The notes below the pieces were generated by a model, which saw only the letters and a program-made list of their open reading frames with translations, was not told where the DNA came from and did no database searches. Of a stretch of 64,000 nucleotides of DNA, positions 32,642 to 42,576 are shown one piece after another (position 1 is the first letter of the stretch; each line of letters opens with the position of its first letter). The stretch is from Spirogloea muscicola. Lineage: Eukaryota; Streptophyta; Zygnematophyceae; Spirogloeales; Spirogloeaceae. A program made the translations under genes and the position numbers. The stretch is from positions 34,650 through 98,649 of the forward strand of contig WELB01000264.1 in the NCBI GenBank assembly GCA_009602725.1, given 5' to 3'.

Positions 32642-34658
32642 ATGGCTGCCCAACAATTGGGATGCCTGGTCTGTCAAATGCGACAATTGACGCAACAGTT
32701 CGTCCAAGGCATATCTTTCATCGAGATGTGGAGGCTCAAAATTGGAACTCGACCCAACGGATATGCAGGCCATCGAACTCCTGCAGAAAAAGATTAGCGG
32801 CGTTTACCAGCTTTCAGAGGAGGGGGCGAGGTTGATTCCTCAAATTGACGTGAACGCTGATGAGCCTGCGAGGCTACTTCAGGGTATGTGCCCCCGTACA
32901 GTCATTTGGAAACATCTGTCTTGTCAAGATCTAAATGGGTTAGGAAACCAGTAATAAGTAGCCTGTGTTTTCATCATGTGTTGTAAATCAATTGGCTTCG
33001 AAATGATTTGGTCCCCATTGTCGAGGTCTAACAGGATTGAACTACCAGTAATACCTAGCCTCTCCTTCGATCATAATTGAAGAACAATCAGCTGAGCTTC
33101 GAAAGACTCTTGATTTCACTATTCATAGCTAGGAAGCTTGCAACTAAGATGGTCTTTGCTCTATCACCCTGCACTACACCTCCTTGACGGTGGCATTACA
33201 TCATTGACAAAGGACGTGCTGTGGTCTCTGGAATATAGGTCGACACTGCAATGGGAGCCATATCTGCAACTTCTTCACCGAGCTGAGGGGGGCTGCAAGA
33301 CAAGGCAAATATGACAGACAGGTTGGCGTTGAGATCTGCATTGGCAAATGGAGATGCTCTCGTGGAGCGCATGAAATTCTTGACGACAAAGGCGACTTAG
33401 TTGGAAAATGGACAGAACTTCATTACTACAGTTGTGTACAGGAAAGGCCAAAACACATATTCCATTTGACAGATTGGGTCATGATTTAGTATGTTGTGTG
33501 GGTTTCTGCTTGCGCGGGGCGCCAATGTGAGGACCAGCTGCACAAGATGCCTTTATTGCTTGTCACCTTGATGTACGCACACTGGACACTACAAAGCCAT
33601 CACAAGTCCGCGCACGATCATGGCTTTGCCGAAGCATTTACCTGCATTGAGAGTGTTACTTCCTCAAAGCTACTGCTTTAGCTGGTCTCTGCACCTCCTC
33701 TTGCCTTGTACTTCATGCTGATTTGTGAAGCTAGGCTGACCATCTCGACAACGTTTTCTATTGTGCAGGACAGCATGGCGCTGTGCAAGCTCTTTCGCAG
33801 AGACCGAGAACTCAACCTGGATCTGGCAGCCAACTACCAAGCTCCAGCCCAAGCCCCAGCCCAAGCCCCAGCCCCAGCCCCAGATCCAGCAACAGCTAGG
33901 GAGGTATATTGTCCCTAATCTGAAAATCTGGCTCTACTGTTGTACAACAGCTTCCCAGGCTGGCAGTTTGATCCTTGTGTGCCTCCACCTGGCATGTACA
34001 GGCTGTCTACAATCTGTACAAGATATGTGCGAAAGAAGCCCAGCCTTCGAAGGACAAGCGGCAGGCAAGCTGCACTGATCAAGACGAGTGTCGGCAGAAG
34101 GTGAGACCAAAAGGCAACGATGTTGCAGAGTCATCGCGTGCAGCCTCAGAGCGAGCCTGCCAGGGTGCAAGTGAGGGGTCCCGGGAGCGAGGTGAAGAAG
34201 CAGCTCAACATTCAAATATAGACTCGGTGAGCCATGTACTGCATGCCATGGGTAGCTGGAAACCTCTGCAAGTGCTTGCAGGTCGTGTTGTCAGCATTCC
34301 ATGCACAGGCCTCCTCTCACAGCAATACAGGCAATAAAACAAACGAAGGAAGTGTCTGCAGCTGCGGGCTCTGATGTACATGAGGGGTTCTTTCAAAGAG
34401 TATCGAATCACAAATACCACAAGAATCATCGAGAGGATGTAATCATGTCTTTATGGCCACAAGAATCAGAAGCTAAGTTTGGCATAGCTTGCCTGCAGTT
34501 ATCATCTGATACTTGAGCATGGCTGTGATAAGCAGGGGCTTGCTGCCTCATCTCCATTAAGGCCTCAGAAGCCACCAGTTGCTTCAGCAACTGAAGAGGG
34601 TGTCAATCTGGCTACCAATGCCCAAGCTCCACCGCCAGCCCCAGTCCTGGCTAGGGAG
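32642..34658 (+). pseudogene. NAC-3: NAC-domain gene, broken as assembled
   Basis: Exons by homology are 32642-32883, 33239 to about 33530, 33769-33903, 34002-34226 and 34536-34658. The N-terminus is MAAQQLGCLVC (CxxC). Subdomain A/B is very clear (LELDPTDMQAIELLQKKISG, IPQIDVNADEPARLL), and subdomains C and D follow (HICNFFTE, DLVGKWTELHYYS, TDWVMI). The third exon reads DSMALCKLFRRDRE and then a run of AQAP/PAP repeats; the fourth has AVYNLYKICAKE. There are two lesions: AAAA at 32738-32741 has one A more than the reading frame allows, and TAG at 33487-33489 stands where NAC-4 has Gln. No good donor ends exon 2 at the expected place. Exons 3-5 are still open and phase 0. It is either a recent pseudogene or a gene hit by assembly errors. 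Confidence 0.75.
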
Positions 34659-34730
34659 GTATGAAATTTCCTCATCTGCCAAGCTGTTCTACAACCTGTT
34701 CTCAAAGTGTCATGATGGACGTGCCAGAGA

Positions 34731-35054
34731 TTGCTTCCTGTGTACCTGTTGTTGATTGGTGCTCATGAGCTTGGGGGTGATCAGATAGAGGAGGGTAACA
34801 ACAACGATTTCACCTCCAGCCATAGCTCCAGACCCAGCCAGCCTGTCAATGTACTAGCTTACTGTGTGCCAAGCGACTGGCTAGAACATGCATGGTGGAC
34901 ATGCAGAGCATTCCCCCCTTCGATGCCAATGATGCTCTATTGGAGAATATTGACGTGCACTGGACCATGCTTGTTGGCGAAAACCCGACTTATCCACCAG
35001 AAAGCCCCTAGGTTCTTGCTTCGACTCTATGGACCAGCGTCGACCAGATATTGA
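34731..35054 (+). CDS. Possible terminal exon region of NAC-3
   Basis: Two frames are open. One spans the whole interval. The other reads VDMQSIPPFDANDALLENID and ends at a stop near 35008; its acidic make-up resembles the last exon of NAC-1. No splice junction decides between them. Confidence 0.3.
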   Translation: MLPVYLLLIGAHELGGDQIEEGNNNDFTSSHSSRPSQPVNVLAYCVPSDWLEHAWWTCRAFPPSMPMMLYWRILTCTGPCLLAKTRLIHQKAPRFLLRLYGPASTRY

Positions 35055-35146
35055 GTGGTAAGTGTAACTTGCACTAGTTCACTTGCAGTGCCTGTCAAAT
35101 GAACTCGAAAAGCAAGGGGCACTGATCAAGTACTAGCAGTGAAGAA

Positions 35147-35995
35147 ATGGAGTCCACATGTCAAGTTTCTGCGTCATTTTTAGAGGCTTGCTCCTGCAAG
35201 GAGGGTCACTGTGGTGAGAGGTTGTCATACCCAGCTTATACTTCACTGGCTTGCTTGAGCCCTGACAAGGCTTGCTTGAAATCAGGACGTCACTTTTACT
35301 TCGACGAGCCCCTGTCTGCTGGTGCTGCTTGCCCACCTCGGCTCATCACCCGCTTCAGGCTGGCCTTGCACAGCTACAGCCGGCCCGATTACATAGCCTC
35401 CGTTGGCTGTGCCCCATCAGCCACCGTTTGCATTGTCAGAGGCCTCTCCAAGCTGCTGCTTCTCAAGAGATTGTGCCACCTGCCCACACTATCAGACAAG
35501 CCCCTCAGTCCCGGCCCAAGCCCCATTCTCAAGTGGGCTCGATGGTGGTCGTGCGCCTGCAGCTGCCACTTGCCACAGCCTCCGCTTCCTCAGCTCCGAA
35601 CATCACACTGAGCCTTACCGCCTCTCTCCTGCCGAAGTCCTCCAAGGCATCGACAATATGGCTCGCTGCCCCTGCCTCGTTTCGACGACTATTACTCGGC
35701 GGGCTTCCCATTGCAAGCCTGTAGAAATCTCCAACACTCCCGCTCTGCCACATCCACATTTCTTACTGCTCCAACTCTATCTTCGAGGGCAACGCAAGGG
35801 TCAGCCTCTTCAGCAAGGCTTATGGATCCACCTATGGCAAGCCATTCTTTGATCAGTATGGTAATACTGTGCAAATCTCTTCATCAGCGAGCATGTCCTG
35901 TCAACAGCGCAAGTTTACTTGTGCAGGTCAATGTCAAAGTCATCTGCGTCGCCTGTTCGATGGGCTGGCGCACAGGTCCCCTCAAGCTTAGGCCG
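35147..35995 (+). CDS. Unrecognised plus-strand coding candidate
   Basis: Three overlapping frames are open for about 150 codons each from 35147 to 35850. From about 35740 one frame reads ISYCSNSIFEGNARVSLFSK and FFDQYGNTVQISSSASMSC up to a stop near 35990. The latter stretch is not of biased composition and looks like real protein, possibly extracellular judging from its Cys and Ser/Asn content. I cannot assign a family or a start. It may be exons of a gene downstream of NAC-3. Confidence 0.3.
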
Positions 35996-36266
35996 TGGTA
36001 GGCCTCTGCGCTACAGGTGCGCGAGTCAGCAGCCTTATGAGCTGCCTGATGCTTGTGTTGCCTGACACCCACCCATCAAATGCAAATTCATCGCCCCACC
36101 CCCAGGTGGGCATGTGGCTTAGCATCACTGCTGTGTGAGTGCAAACAAGGGCTCTCAAAAGTCCTTCACCTTCTCATGCGAGATTGAGTTGCTGCCTGCC
36201 CCTGCAGGCTGTTAGAACCACTGGAACCCAGCCACGGTGGGACAGCCTCTACTCTATTCCTGCGTA

Positions 36267-36617
36267 TTAATTGCAACAAGATTCAGCAAGCATGCCACAC
36301 TCACGGATGAAGGTGTTGAGAGACCGTAACGCGAGACAGTTACACCACTTGAAGAGCTGGTGGTTGATAGTCAGAACGTGACAAGAGTTGTCCTTCTTCC
36401 CAGGCACTCTGATGTACACAGCAAGTGCAAAGCCTGCAGTTGCTCTCAATGGGCAGAAGACATGCAGCCTATGCCAACTCAGAGAATTTTCGTCATCTGC
36501 ACAGATACTAGTGAGGGCATCTGCCTGAGCATCATCTTGGAGCAAGCTTGCTGGCCAGAGCAGGTAGTATTGCAGACCATGCCCAGCGCCCTGGGCATGG
36601 TCTGCAAATCTTCGCAT
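36267..36617 (-). CDS. Unrecognised minus-strand open frame, 116 codons
   Basis: It lies just downstream of the longer 225-codon minus-strand frame and could be its continuation after an intron. The sequence is of ordinary composition with several Cys and His residues. The start overlaps the perfect hairpin at 36571-36606. No family is recognised. Confidence 0.25.
   Translation of the reverse strand: MRRFADHAQGAGHGLQYYLLWPASLLQDDAQADALTSICADDENSLSWHRLHVFCPLRATAGFALAVYIRVPGKKDNSCHVLTINHQLFKWCNCLALRSLNTFIRECGMLAESCCN
36571..36606. repeat. Perfect 16-bp hairpin
   Basis: TGCAGACCATGCCCAG at 36571-36586 is followed by a four-base loop (CGCC) and its exact reverse complement at 36591-36606. The tight loop and perfect stem suggest a strong structure in RNA or single-stranded DNA. 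Confidence 0.9.
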
Positions 36618-36620
36618 GCA

Positions 36621-37298
36621 TCATAGCACGGAAGTGCTGCCTGCTTTCAAAGGCATTTCCACTGCTGAAGACTCCATGCTTGTTACAGAAATATTAGCAG
36701 CACCATGAGCCTTGACCAGCACCTGCTCCCGCTGGGTTGTGGCATATGACTGTGCAGCGCACTTGTGCCAGAACCCCTTGCGAAAAGGGATGGGCAAAAG
36801 TGCCAGCTGAATTTGGTCCAGCTTGTCTATCTCTATGCACTCTTTGTCTTGCAGCCCCTCTTCAAGACGACTTTTGTGTCCCTTCTCCGTCCAGTCAGTA
36901 AGTTCGTTACCACCTGTACTGAGCCCTGAAGAGAGGAACCTGTCCACAAGCAGCAGGCCAGCATGCTTCACATGTCCAACAAGCGCCCGCAGCTTAAGCT
37001 GGTGCACCACCGGCTTCGCAGGAGCGTGCTGCTCAGGTGTGTCTTGCCCCTGCCAGGCACCAACAGGGGATGAACCCAAGTCATACCCACTTGCCATGCA
37101 GCTCACAGCATCCATCACCTGCCTGCGGATATCTGTAGCTGAAGGGCACGGCAGGCACGACAGGCACCTGCAGAGGCTGAGCAGTCTCTGCCTACTCCTC
37201 AGGGACCTGCAGTGGGGGAGCGTCCGGCACTCGCTGAGCAGGTGCATGCATGCTGGCTCTACTCGGTCACACTTACTAAAGATAGAGGGTGTCAACAA
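36621..37298 (-). CDS. Unrecognised minus-strand open frame, 225 codons
   Basis: This is the longest open frame in the central part that is not a LINE or low-complexity sequence. It starts near a CDRVEPACMHLLSECRTLP stretch, reminiscent of the Cys/His pattern found after reverse transcriptases and in some transposases. It continues with LKLRALVGHVKHAGLLLVDR and a charged region. Upstream minus-strand frames at 37330-37593 and 37482-37712 may belong with it. I do not recognise the protein; it could be host or a transposon remnant. Confidence 0.35.
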   Translation of the reverse strand: MLTPSIFSKCDRVEPACMHLLSECRTLPHCRSLRSRQRLLSLCRCLSCLPCPSATDIRRQVMDAVSCMASGYDLGSSPVGAWQGQDTPEQHAPAKPVVHQLKLRALVGHVKHAGLLLVDRFLSSGLSTGGNELTDWTEKGHKSRLEEGLQDKECIEIDKLDQIQLALLPIPFRKGFWHKCAAQSYATTQREQVLVKAHGAANISVTSMESSAVEMPLKAGSTSVL

Positions 37299-37712
37299 CT
37301 TCTGTGCATGTGACTTACTCCTGCATGTCTCATTGCTTGGTCATAATGGCACAGCAGGTGGCTGGCGGCAGCAGAAGGGTGAGGGCAGGTGAGCGCAGGC
37401 CGCAAGCAACGTCAGCAGAATCCTTGTGTTGCAGCCAATGGTCAAGGGTTGTAGAGATGCAAAAGCGGTCTGCGGAAAGGACTACCTCATCACCCTGAAC
37501 AGCCACTGCGCTCGTTGGGAACGATCCAGGACAATGTTTGCCACTACACCAAGTGGATACTGCACTAGGTACCGCTGACAGACGACGGCGCAAATTTTAA
37601 TACCGGACACCGAAGTCAAAGCCCTTATGTCAACAACTAGAGCTCGTCCATCTTCTGGTGCAAAGCATGAGCCTGAGCTCGCTGCAGACAGGCTGACACA
37701 AAGAAGGTGCAA

Positions 37713-38639
37713 GAAGAAAGATGTGCTGCCGGCAAGCCCATCTCAGTCGGAAGCACATCCTCACGTCGTCCAAGTCTTAGCAGTACTCTCTACCGGGGTA
37801 TGTGGAAACGAGGACCCATACAACCATTGACGTCGACTGCAGCTAGTAGGAGGTACTTGCAGCGGGGCGCATATGGAAACATACTGCGTAGCATGTCGCT
37901 ATAAAGATAGAAGCGGGCCAAAGGATGATGGACAAGTATGTCAGCTTTCTAGATTGATGGTGTTACAGATTATTATTGGAACCAATGCCAACCTCTCTAG
38001 CTGCCTGCAGAGGATACCCCCAACTTTCATAAAACTGCCACAAAGGCTCCAATGATGGTGTCAACACTTGGAGCTTACATTTGCACCGCTGTCAATTCCT
38101 GCCTACTGCACGCTTGCTTGTAGATTAGTTGTAAACACGTCCCTCGTTCACCAAGGAGTGACCACAGAGCCAATCTAAACTGCAAGTCAACAAGCCTGCG
38201 GAAGATGAACCTCACCTTAGCTGCGACTCTCGAACAGCCCCAGTCTCCAGCCTCCATCTCCAATCTACACCTGTTAGCACGTTGTCCTTCCACACTGTTA
38301 GTCTCACCCCATTTCAGTGTCCTGGTCGCCTTGAAGCTTGTATTGCCCATGCAACACTTAGCCTGATAGTATATAGGAACCAGCATCCTCAGCAAATTTC
38401 CTATTTGTGTGTCAATGATGGTCCCTGCCTTGCATTTTCTTTACACCCATTTAAGCTTAGATCGAGTCAATCCATTTGTGAGCCTCTTATGGTCATCAAA
38501 TTGCAACATTCCCAGGAATGAAGACCTAAAAGGTGGGACCTGTCTAAGAAGACCGTCCAGAACATCAACAAGTAGTATGAACCAGGCGGCTGCTCTTCTT
38601 TGGGGGCGGCTGTGCAAGCGAGCCGATTGCTTAAGGAGG
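37713..38639. other. No gene recognised
   Basis: Short frames on both strands and no repeat linked to others in the window. Confidence 0.4.
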
Positions 38640-38770
38640 AACATCGGTGTGCATCTACACCATGCGGAGCCGCAGGCTGGGCTACAGAACCTCTCACAGA
38701 CTCTCGTGTCAGCAATTGAAAGTCAGATGAGCCGAAGCGAGGGAGAGGGACCTCCAATCATGCGGACGAG
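38640..38770 (-). repeat. Dispersed repeat C
   Basis: The phrase GCGGAGCCGCAGGCT, then CTCGTGTCAGCAATTGAAAG and ATGAGCC, matches copies at 13.0-13.1 and 20.2-20.3 kb and in part 61.08-61.13 kb. In those places it lies next to LINE tails, so it may be part of a LINE 3' region or a separate short element. Confidence 0.6.
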
Positions 38771-39304
38771 TACACTTTGCCATACCTTTCGGTATGCGTA
38801 AGTACTGCCACTGTTCCGCTGAAAACGTGTTGGTCGTGACAGCTGTCTGACCAATGTTGTTGTCGTCGTGCAGTATCTTGGTAGTCTTAGCAGGTTCACT
38901 GGTTGCAGGAGATTGGATGACTTCGCAAGCTCCATAGAAGCATGTTGTAGCTCAGGCAGATATCACTTGCTCGTGCCCATCGTTCTTGAGTTGTGCTGAC
39001 ACTGTCAATGGACAACCTTTTCAAGAGTGGGTACCGTTGCTAGGCAGGAAATCATTTACTTGTGAGTGATGATTACATCTGCAAACAGCTGCAAATAGGC
39101 AGCTGGCACTCTCTAGAGAATCGAGAGACGTCGTAAGTCTAGTCAAAAAGAGCTCCAACTCCTCTTCAAACCAAATAAGGTCAAGGCACGAGATATCCCC
39201 ATTGGATCATAGCTAGCCAGCATCATAGGACGTGTTAGTGACTATTCCTTAGGCATCTCTCATTCAAAATCTGGACTGTCGCTTTGTGCTGAATCTCGAA
39301 GCTG

Positions 39305-39820
39305 TCATGGCCGATACGTAAGCCTGCCGAAGTGCATAGATATGGAAACCAAGCCTGCAGCATTAAGCCCACAATAGAATGTTAGACGTAGCTTTGGCAA
39401 GCAATTTAGTGTTGAGACTTCTTTGTAGGGTCTGAAGAGCCTGGAGCAGAGCGGAGCGTAAAGAAGCAGGTAACAAGAACAGTCGAGCATCTTGGTCAAA
39501 GAGAAATTGTCCAGGAAGACTTCTAGCACGATCAACTTTGTCAAGGTGGGGGTGAACTGAAATGCTTGCTCGAATGTTGGCCAGGCAAGGCACAAACTAA
39601 CCCGAAGGATTCTGTTGCATTCTTGGTCCAGATCGAGGATGCTATTTGTGAGTTTGCTTAAGAATAAGAAAGTATCTAGGTCTCTAATGCGACATGAATG
39701 AATCTTGACAGTGTTGATTGCTTGCAGCGCAGCTCGCTGCAGACACTCTGCTTTCCTGCATAAGCCTGCAGTGGACTTCCAAGCCTCCATGATTTCGGCG
39801 CCAGCCTCAGAAATGACCAA
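39305..39820 (-). CDS. Unrecognised minus-strand open frame, 171 codons
   Basis: The frame is in sequence of balanced composition and starts MVISEAGAEIMEAWKSTAGL. It is rich in Leu and Cys (for example LTNSILDLDQECNRILRVSL) and looks helical. A further minus-strand frame (39920-40435) begins in the GC-rich island to the right and could be an upstream exon. I do not recognise the family. Confidence 0.35.
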   Translation of the reverse strand: MVISEAGAEIMEAWKSTAGLCRKAECLQRAALQAINTVKIHSCRIRDLDTFLFLSKLTNSILDLDQECNRILRVSLCLAWPTFEQAFQFTPTLTKLIVLEVFLDNFSLTKMLDCSCYLLLYAPLCSRLFRPYKEVSTLNCLPKLRLTFYCGLNAAGLVSISMHFGRLTYRP

Positions 39821-39879
39821 GATGAGCTGTCAAGTGAAGCCAGGATGTTGTAAGCCGGTTGATCGATTGCAGCAATCTC

Positions 39880-39914
39880 AGCAGCAATGTGGGGGTTTCA
39901 CCCACATTGCTGCT
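39880..39914. repeat. Perfect 14-bp hairpin
   Basis: AGCAGCAATGTGGG at 39880-39893 pairs exactly with 39901-39914 across a seven-base loop. It lies just upstream, on the minus strand, of the 171-codon open frame. Confidence 0.9.
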
Positions 39915-39919
39915 GGAAT

Positions 39920-41450
39920 TCATGACTCGACGACTGATGAACTTGCAGGCCCTGGCATAATCAATATCAATGCTGCGCTGCACACCCAGTTCATTTCAAG
40001 AGCTGAGCCATTCTTGCACATGCCAGTCACGAGGCCGAGAAGGTGCGAAGCCCAGGCTTTCGTGGTCATCAGCGCCACACTCTTGCCTCGGCCACCAGCC
40101 AAGGACAGAGAGTTGAGCTGAGAGCTGCAGCTGCCAAGAGAGGCTTGATAGTGCATACTGCGACGAGGTCGTGGCCTGTGGCGCTTGGCACGTACCCAAC
40201 AACGTCGATGGCCACGACCGCCCTGGACCTCGACCACATTCGGCGGGCTATCTGGGGAGGGGGGGAGGGTGCAGTCGCGAGGACTCGGGCGACGGCCGCT
40301 TTCTCGGCGCGGGCGGTGGGGGCCGCAGTGGCGGGAGCTCGGCGCTAGAGCTGCTAGCGATGGGCGCCACGACTGGGGCAAGAAGGCGCTTTGTTGCGGC
40401 TGCACCAGCGGCGCCTCGGGCGCCACCGTTCGCACCGGCGCCTGCGCCCCGCCTACGCAGGTCAGCGGCCCGTTGACCCGGCCTCCCGCGTTGACGTACG
40501 TCGTCGCTGCAAGTCAAGGCGCCCGCAGTCGCGAGCCGCCCTAGCTAAACCTGCCTCAGCCTAAGCTCCGGCGGCCGAGCCAGAGCTAGATGGAGATTTA
40601 GGAACAGTTCTTCCCAGATAAGGAAATGGACTCTTTCATACCAGCAGCCGCTTCTCGAAATGGCTGTGAGAGGCCAACCACGCAGAAGTCAAGCAGGGTG
40701 GAGCGAGCCAGAGCTTGCTCGCATGGCATGGCAGAATGAGGTGCGATAACGGAGCGCGCGCGTCGTGCTCAAACAGCTCGTCGCCGCGCGGCGCCCCGCC
40801 TCCAGCGGTCAGCGTCAACAAACCTATTTCTGGCCCGGTGTCGCGACGCCTCGCCGCGAGAGAATAAGCCGGGAGACGCTGACCCCGCCCCGCTTGGCAG
40901 CGTGCCGGTTAGTCATTCAGGCCGCTGGTAGCAGGGCGGCACCGGAGACGCTTCACTACAGAGCCGCGCGCGTGATGAAAAAGCGCTCGTTGCCGCCTGC
41001 CCTGGCTAAGCAAAAGAAGCAGAGAGCCGATTTAAGCGCCGTTCCGGCGCTCAGCAGAACGAAGGTCAAGGCTTCAGGTGTGGCCCGCACTGGCCGGGCG
41101 GCAGCTGGGCGGCAGGGCCCCGCCCGCGCGAAGCAGAAATGCGACTTCTTCTGTGCTCGAGATCTGCAATGCATTTGCAAGCACCCCACGGCGCCGGCTC
41201 CCTGTGCTGCAGAGCTGGGAGAGGGGATCTGGAGCCGGTCTGTGTCGGTGTCAACCCCTGGCGCGCTCGTTAATGGCTGCTCGGCGTGGACCACGTGCCC
41301 GCCCCCGGCTTGGCTCACCTGGCACGCATTCAGGCGAAGATACGGCTATAGCAAAGCCGCCGGCTGGTCCGTGGCAGTCGCGGTCGGCAGGTCCTGGGGG
41401 GCGGGCCGCAGCGGGGGGGAAGTGGGCTGTGGGCCCGCGCCCTAAGCTCT
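39920..41450. other. GC-rich island with open frames on both strands
   Basis: Frames at 39920-40435 (-), 40185-40544 (+) and 40765-41445 (+) overlap one another, as expected from composition. The minus-strand frame contains LAGGRGKSVAL, superficially like a Walker A loop. A divergent promoter for a minus-strand gene at 39.3 kb is possible. No repeat family is recognised within it, apart from a single LINE-tail-like hairpin near 40663-40685. Confidence 0.3.
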
Positions 41451-41455
41451 TATTG

Positions 41456-41597
41456 AGTGATCCATCCTCCCCCTGTTTTACCATTGCATCCCCTGGCCCC
41501 TTTGTAGCTGCTCACCGCTCTTAGGCCCCTCTGAACCTTTGTGAATTCTTTTTGGGCTGGCTTTTCGCAGCCCTTGCCCCCATTGGGAGTGCCACTT
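41456..41597 (+). mobile_element. LINE 3' untranslated region, 142-bp type
   Basis: It is nearly identical to 60677-60818: it begins TGATCCATCCTCCCCC, contains GGCCCCTCTGAACC and the hairpin GGGCTGGCTTTTCGCAGCCC, and ends GGGAGTGCCACTTC. Close identity with a copy about 19 kb away indicates recent activity. Confidence 0.85.
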
Positions 41598-41777
41598 CTT
41601 CTAAGCTCCGGCCCATCATGCCTGCTGATTGTAACCGGCACTCTGACGCCGCCGGTGCCGAGTGGGCTTGCCAAGCACTGCCAGTGGGGGAGCTTGCGAC
41701 GCTGCCGCGCCAAGGGAGCGCATTGCCGGCTTGCGGCGCCGGCTTGGGCAGCAGGGACCGCATTGCCCATAGTTGGC

Positions 41778-41790
41778 TTAGGGTTTAGGG
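41778..41790 (+). repeat. Plant-type telomere-like motif
   Basis: TTAGGGTTTAGGG equals almost two units of the plant telomere repeat. It is too short for an interstitial telomere array. In plants such short telo-box motifs are known in promoters. It lies about 800 bases before the NAC-4 start. Confidence 0.6.
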
Positions 41791-41844
41791 ATCAGGGTCT
41801 AGGAAAGGCACCCCACCCCCCCAAAACTCCCCAACCCACACCCC

Positions 41845-42576
41845 CTCAGCCGGCATCACTGGCGAGCTAGCCAGCAGCCCTTGCCCCCCCGCTGCCAATG
41901 CTCGGCAGCGCTGCCCGCGGCGCCACGGCCGCTCGCTGCAGCTAGCGGGCGCGCGGCGAGCCCAGCGCTCACCGCTTCCCTCCAGCGCTGCCAGGCAAGC
42001 TCGGCGGGCAGCCTGCTTGCCCTGGTGAGCCCTCTGAGCTACTAAGACCGATGTGCTCTTCTTCACGGTGCGGCCAAATCAGATGACCCTGGCCATCCAG
42101 CACCCGGCTGCAATAGCCCGTTCTTCTGCTCTCAATCCGGCCTATCTGAGCGGCCACTAGCTCGTCTGGACAATGTTGCTGCCTTTGACTGAGCAGGCGG
42201 CATTTACTGCTTGACCTTGCCACCCTGTCGTCCTGACCAGCTCAGGCGACGATCCGCATGCACCGCTCTTGTTACGCAAAATACCATGATGGTAGATGAG
42301 GAGCTAGCTCTTGGTCGGGCCGGCTTCCCAGGCAGCTAACGAGTGCCACACTTGGGAACGTCCTGGTAGAAGCAAACTGCTCAAGGCAGCCCTCGCATTA
42401 TTTGTTGCTTGTCGGTTGCCCGTCGCGGTCACCTACTCTTTCTTCCTTTGCCCGCCTAAGGGAAAATAGCTTGACACACTGTAGGCAGTGGCTGACTAGG
42501 TGGGTGAAGAGTTCCCTTTTACAACCTCTGCAATCGTAACACCTGTGCAGATGCGGGCAGAGCCAGCACTGGCTTG
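41845..42576 (+). promoter_or_regulatory. 5' flank of NAC-4, shared with NAC-3
   Basis: The GC-rich core (41850-41990) and the following 400 bases align by eye with the flank of NAC-3 (31.55-32.3 kb). It is the best candidate for promoter plus 5' untranslated sequence. No TATA box or other core element could be fixed. Confidence 0.55.

Noticed and set aside
33487-33489. TAG read as Gln (alternative code)
   Set aside because: Other open frames here end at TAG or TAA where expected, and the same gene has a second, unrelated defect.
39920-40435. ATPase, from LAGGRGKSVAL
   Set aside because: The lone match lacks the full Walker A spacing and there is no Walker B or other conserved sequence.
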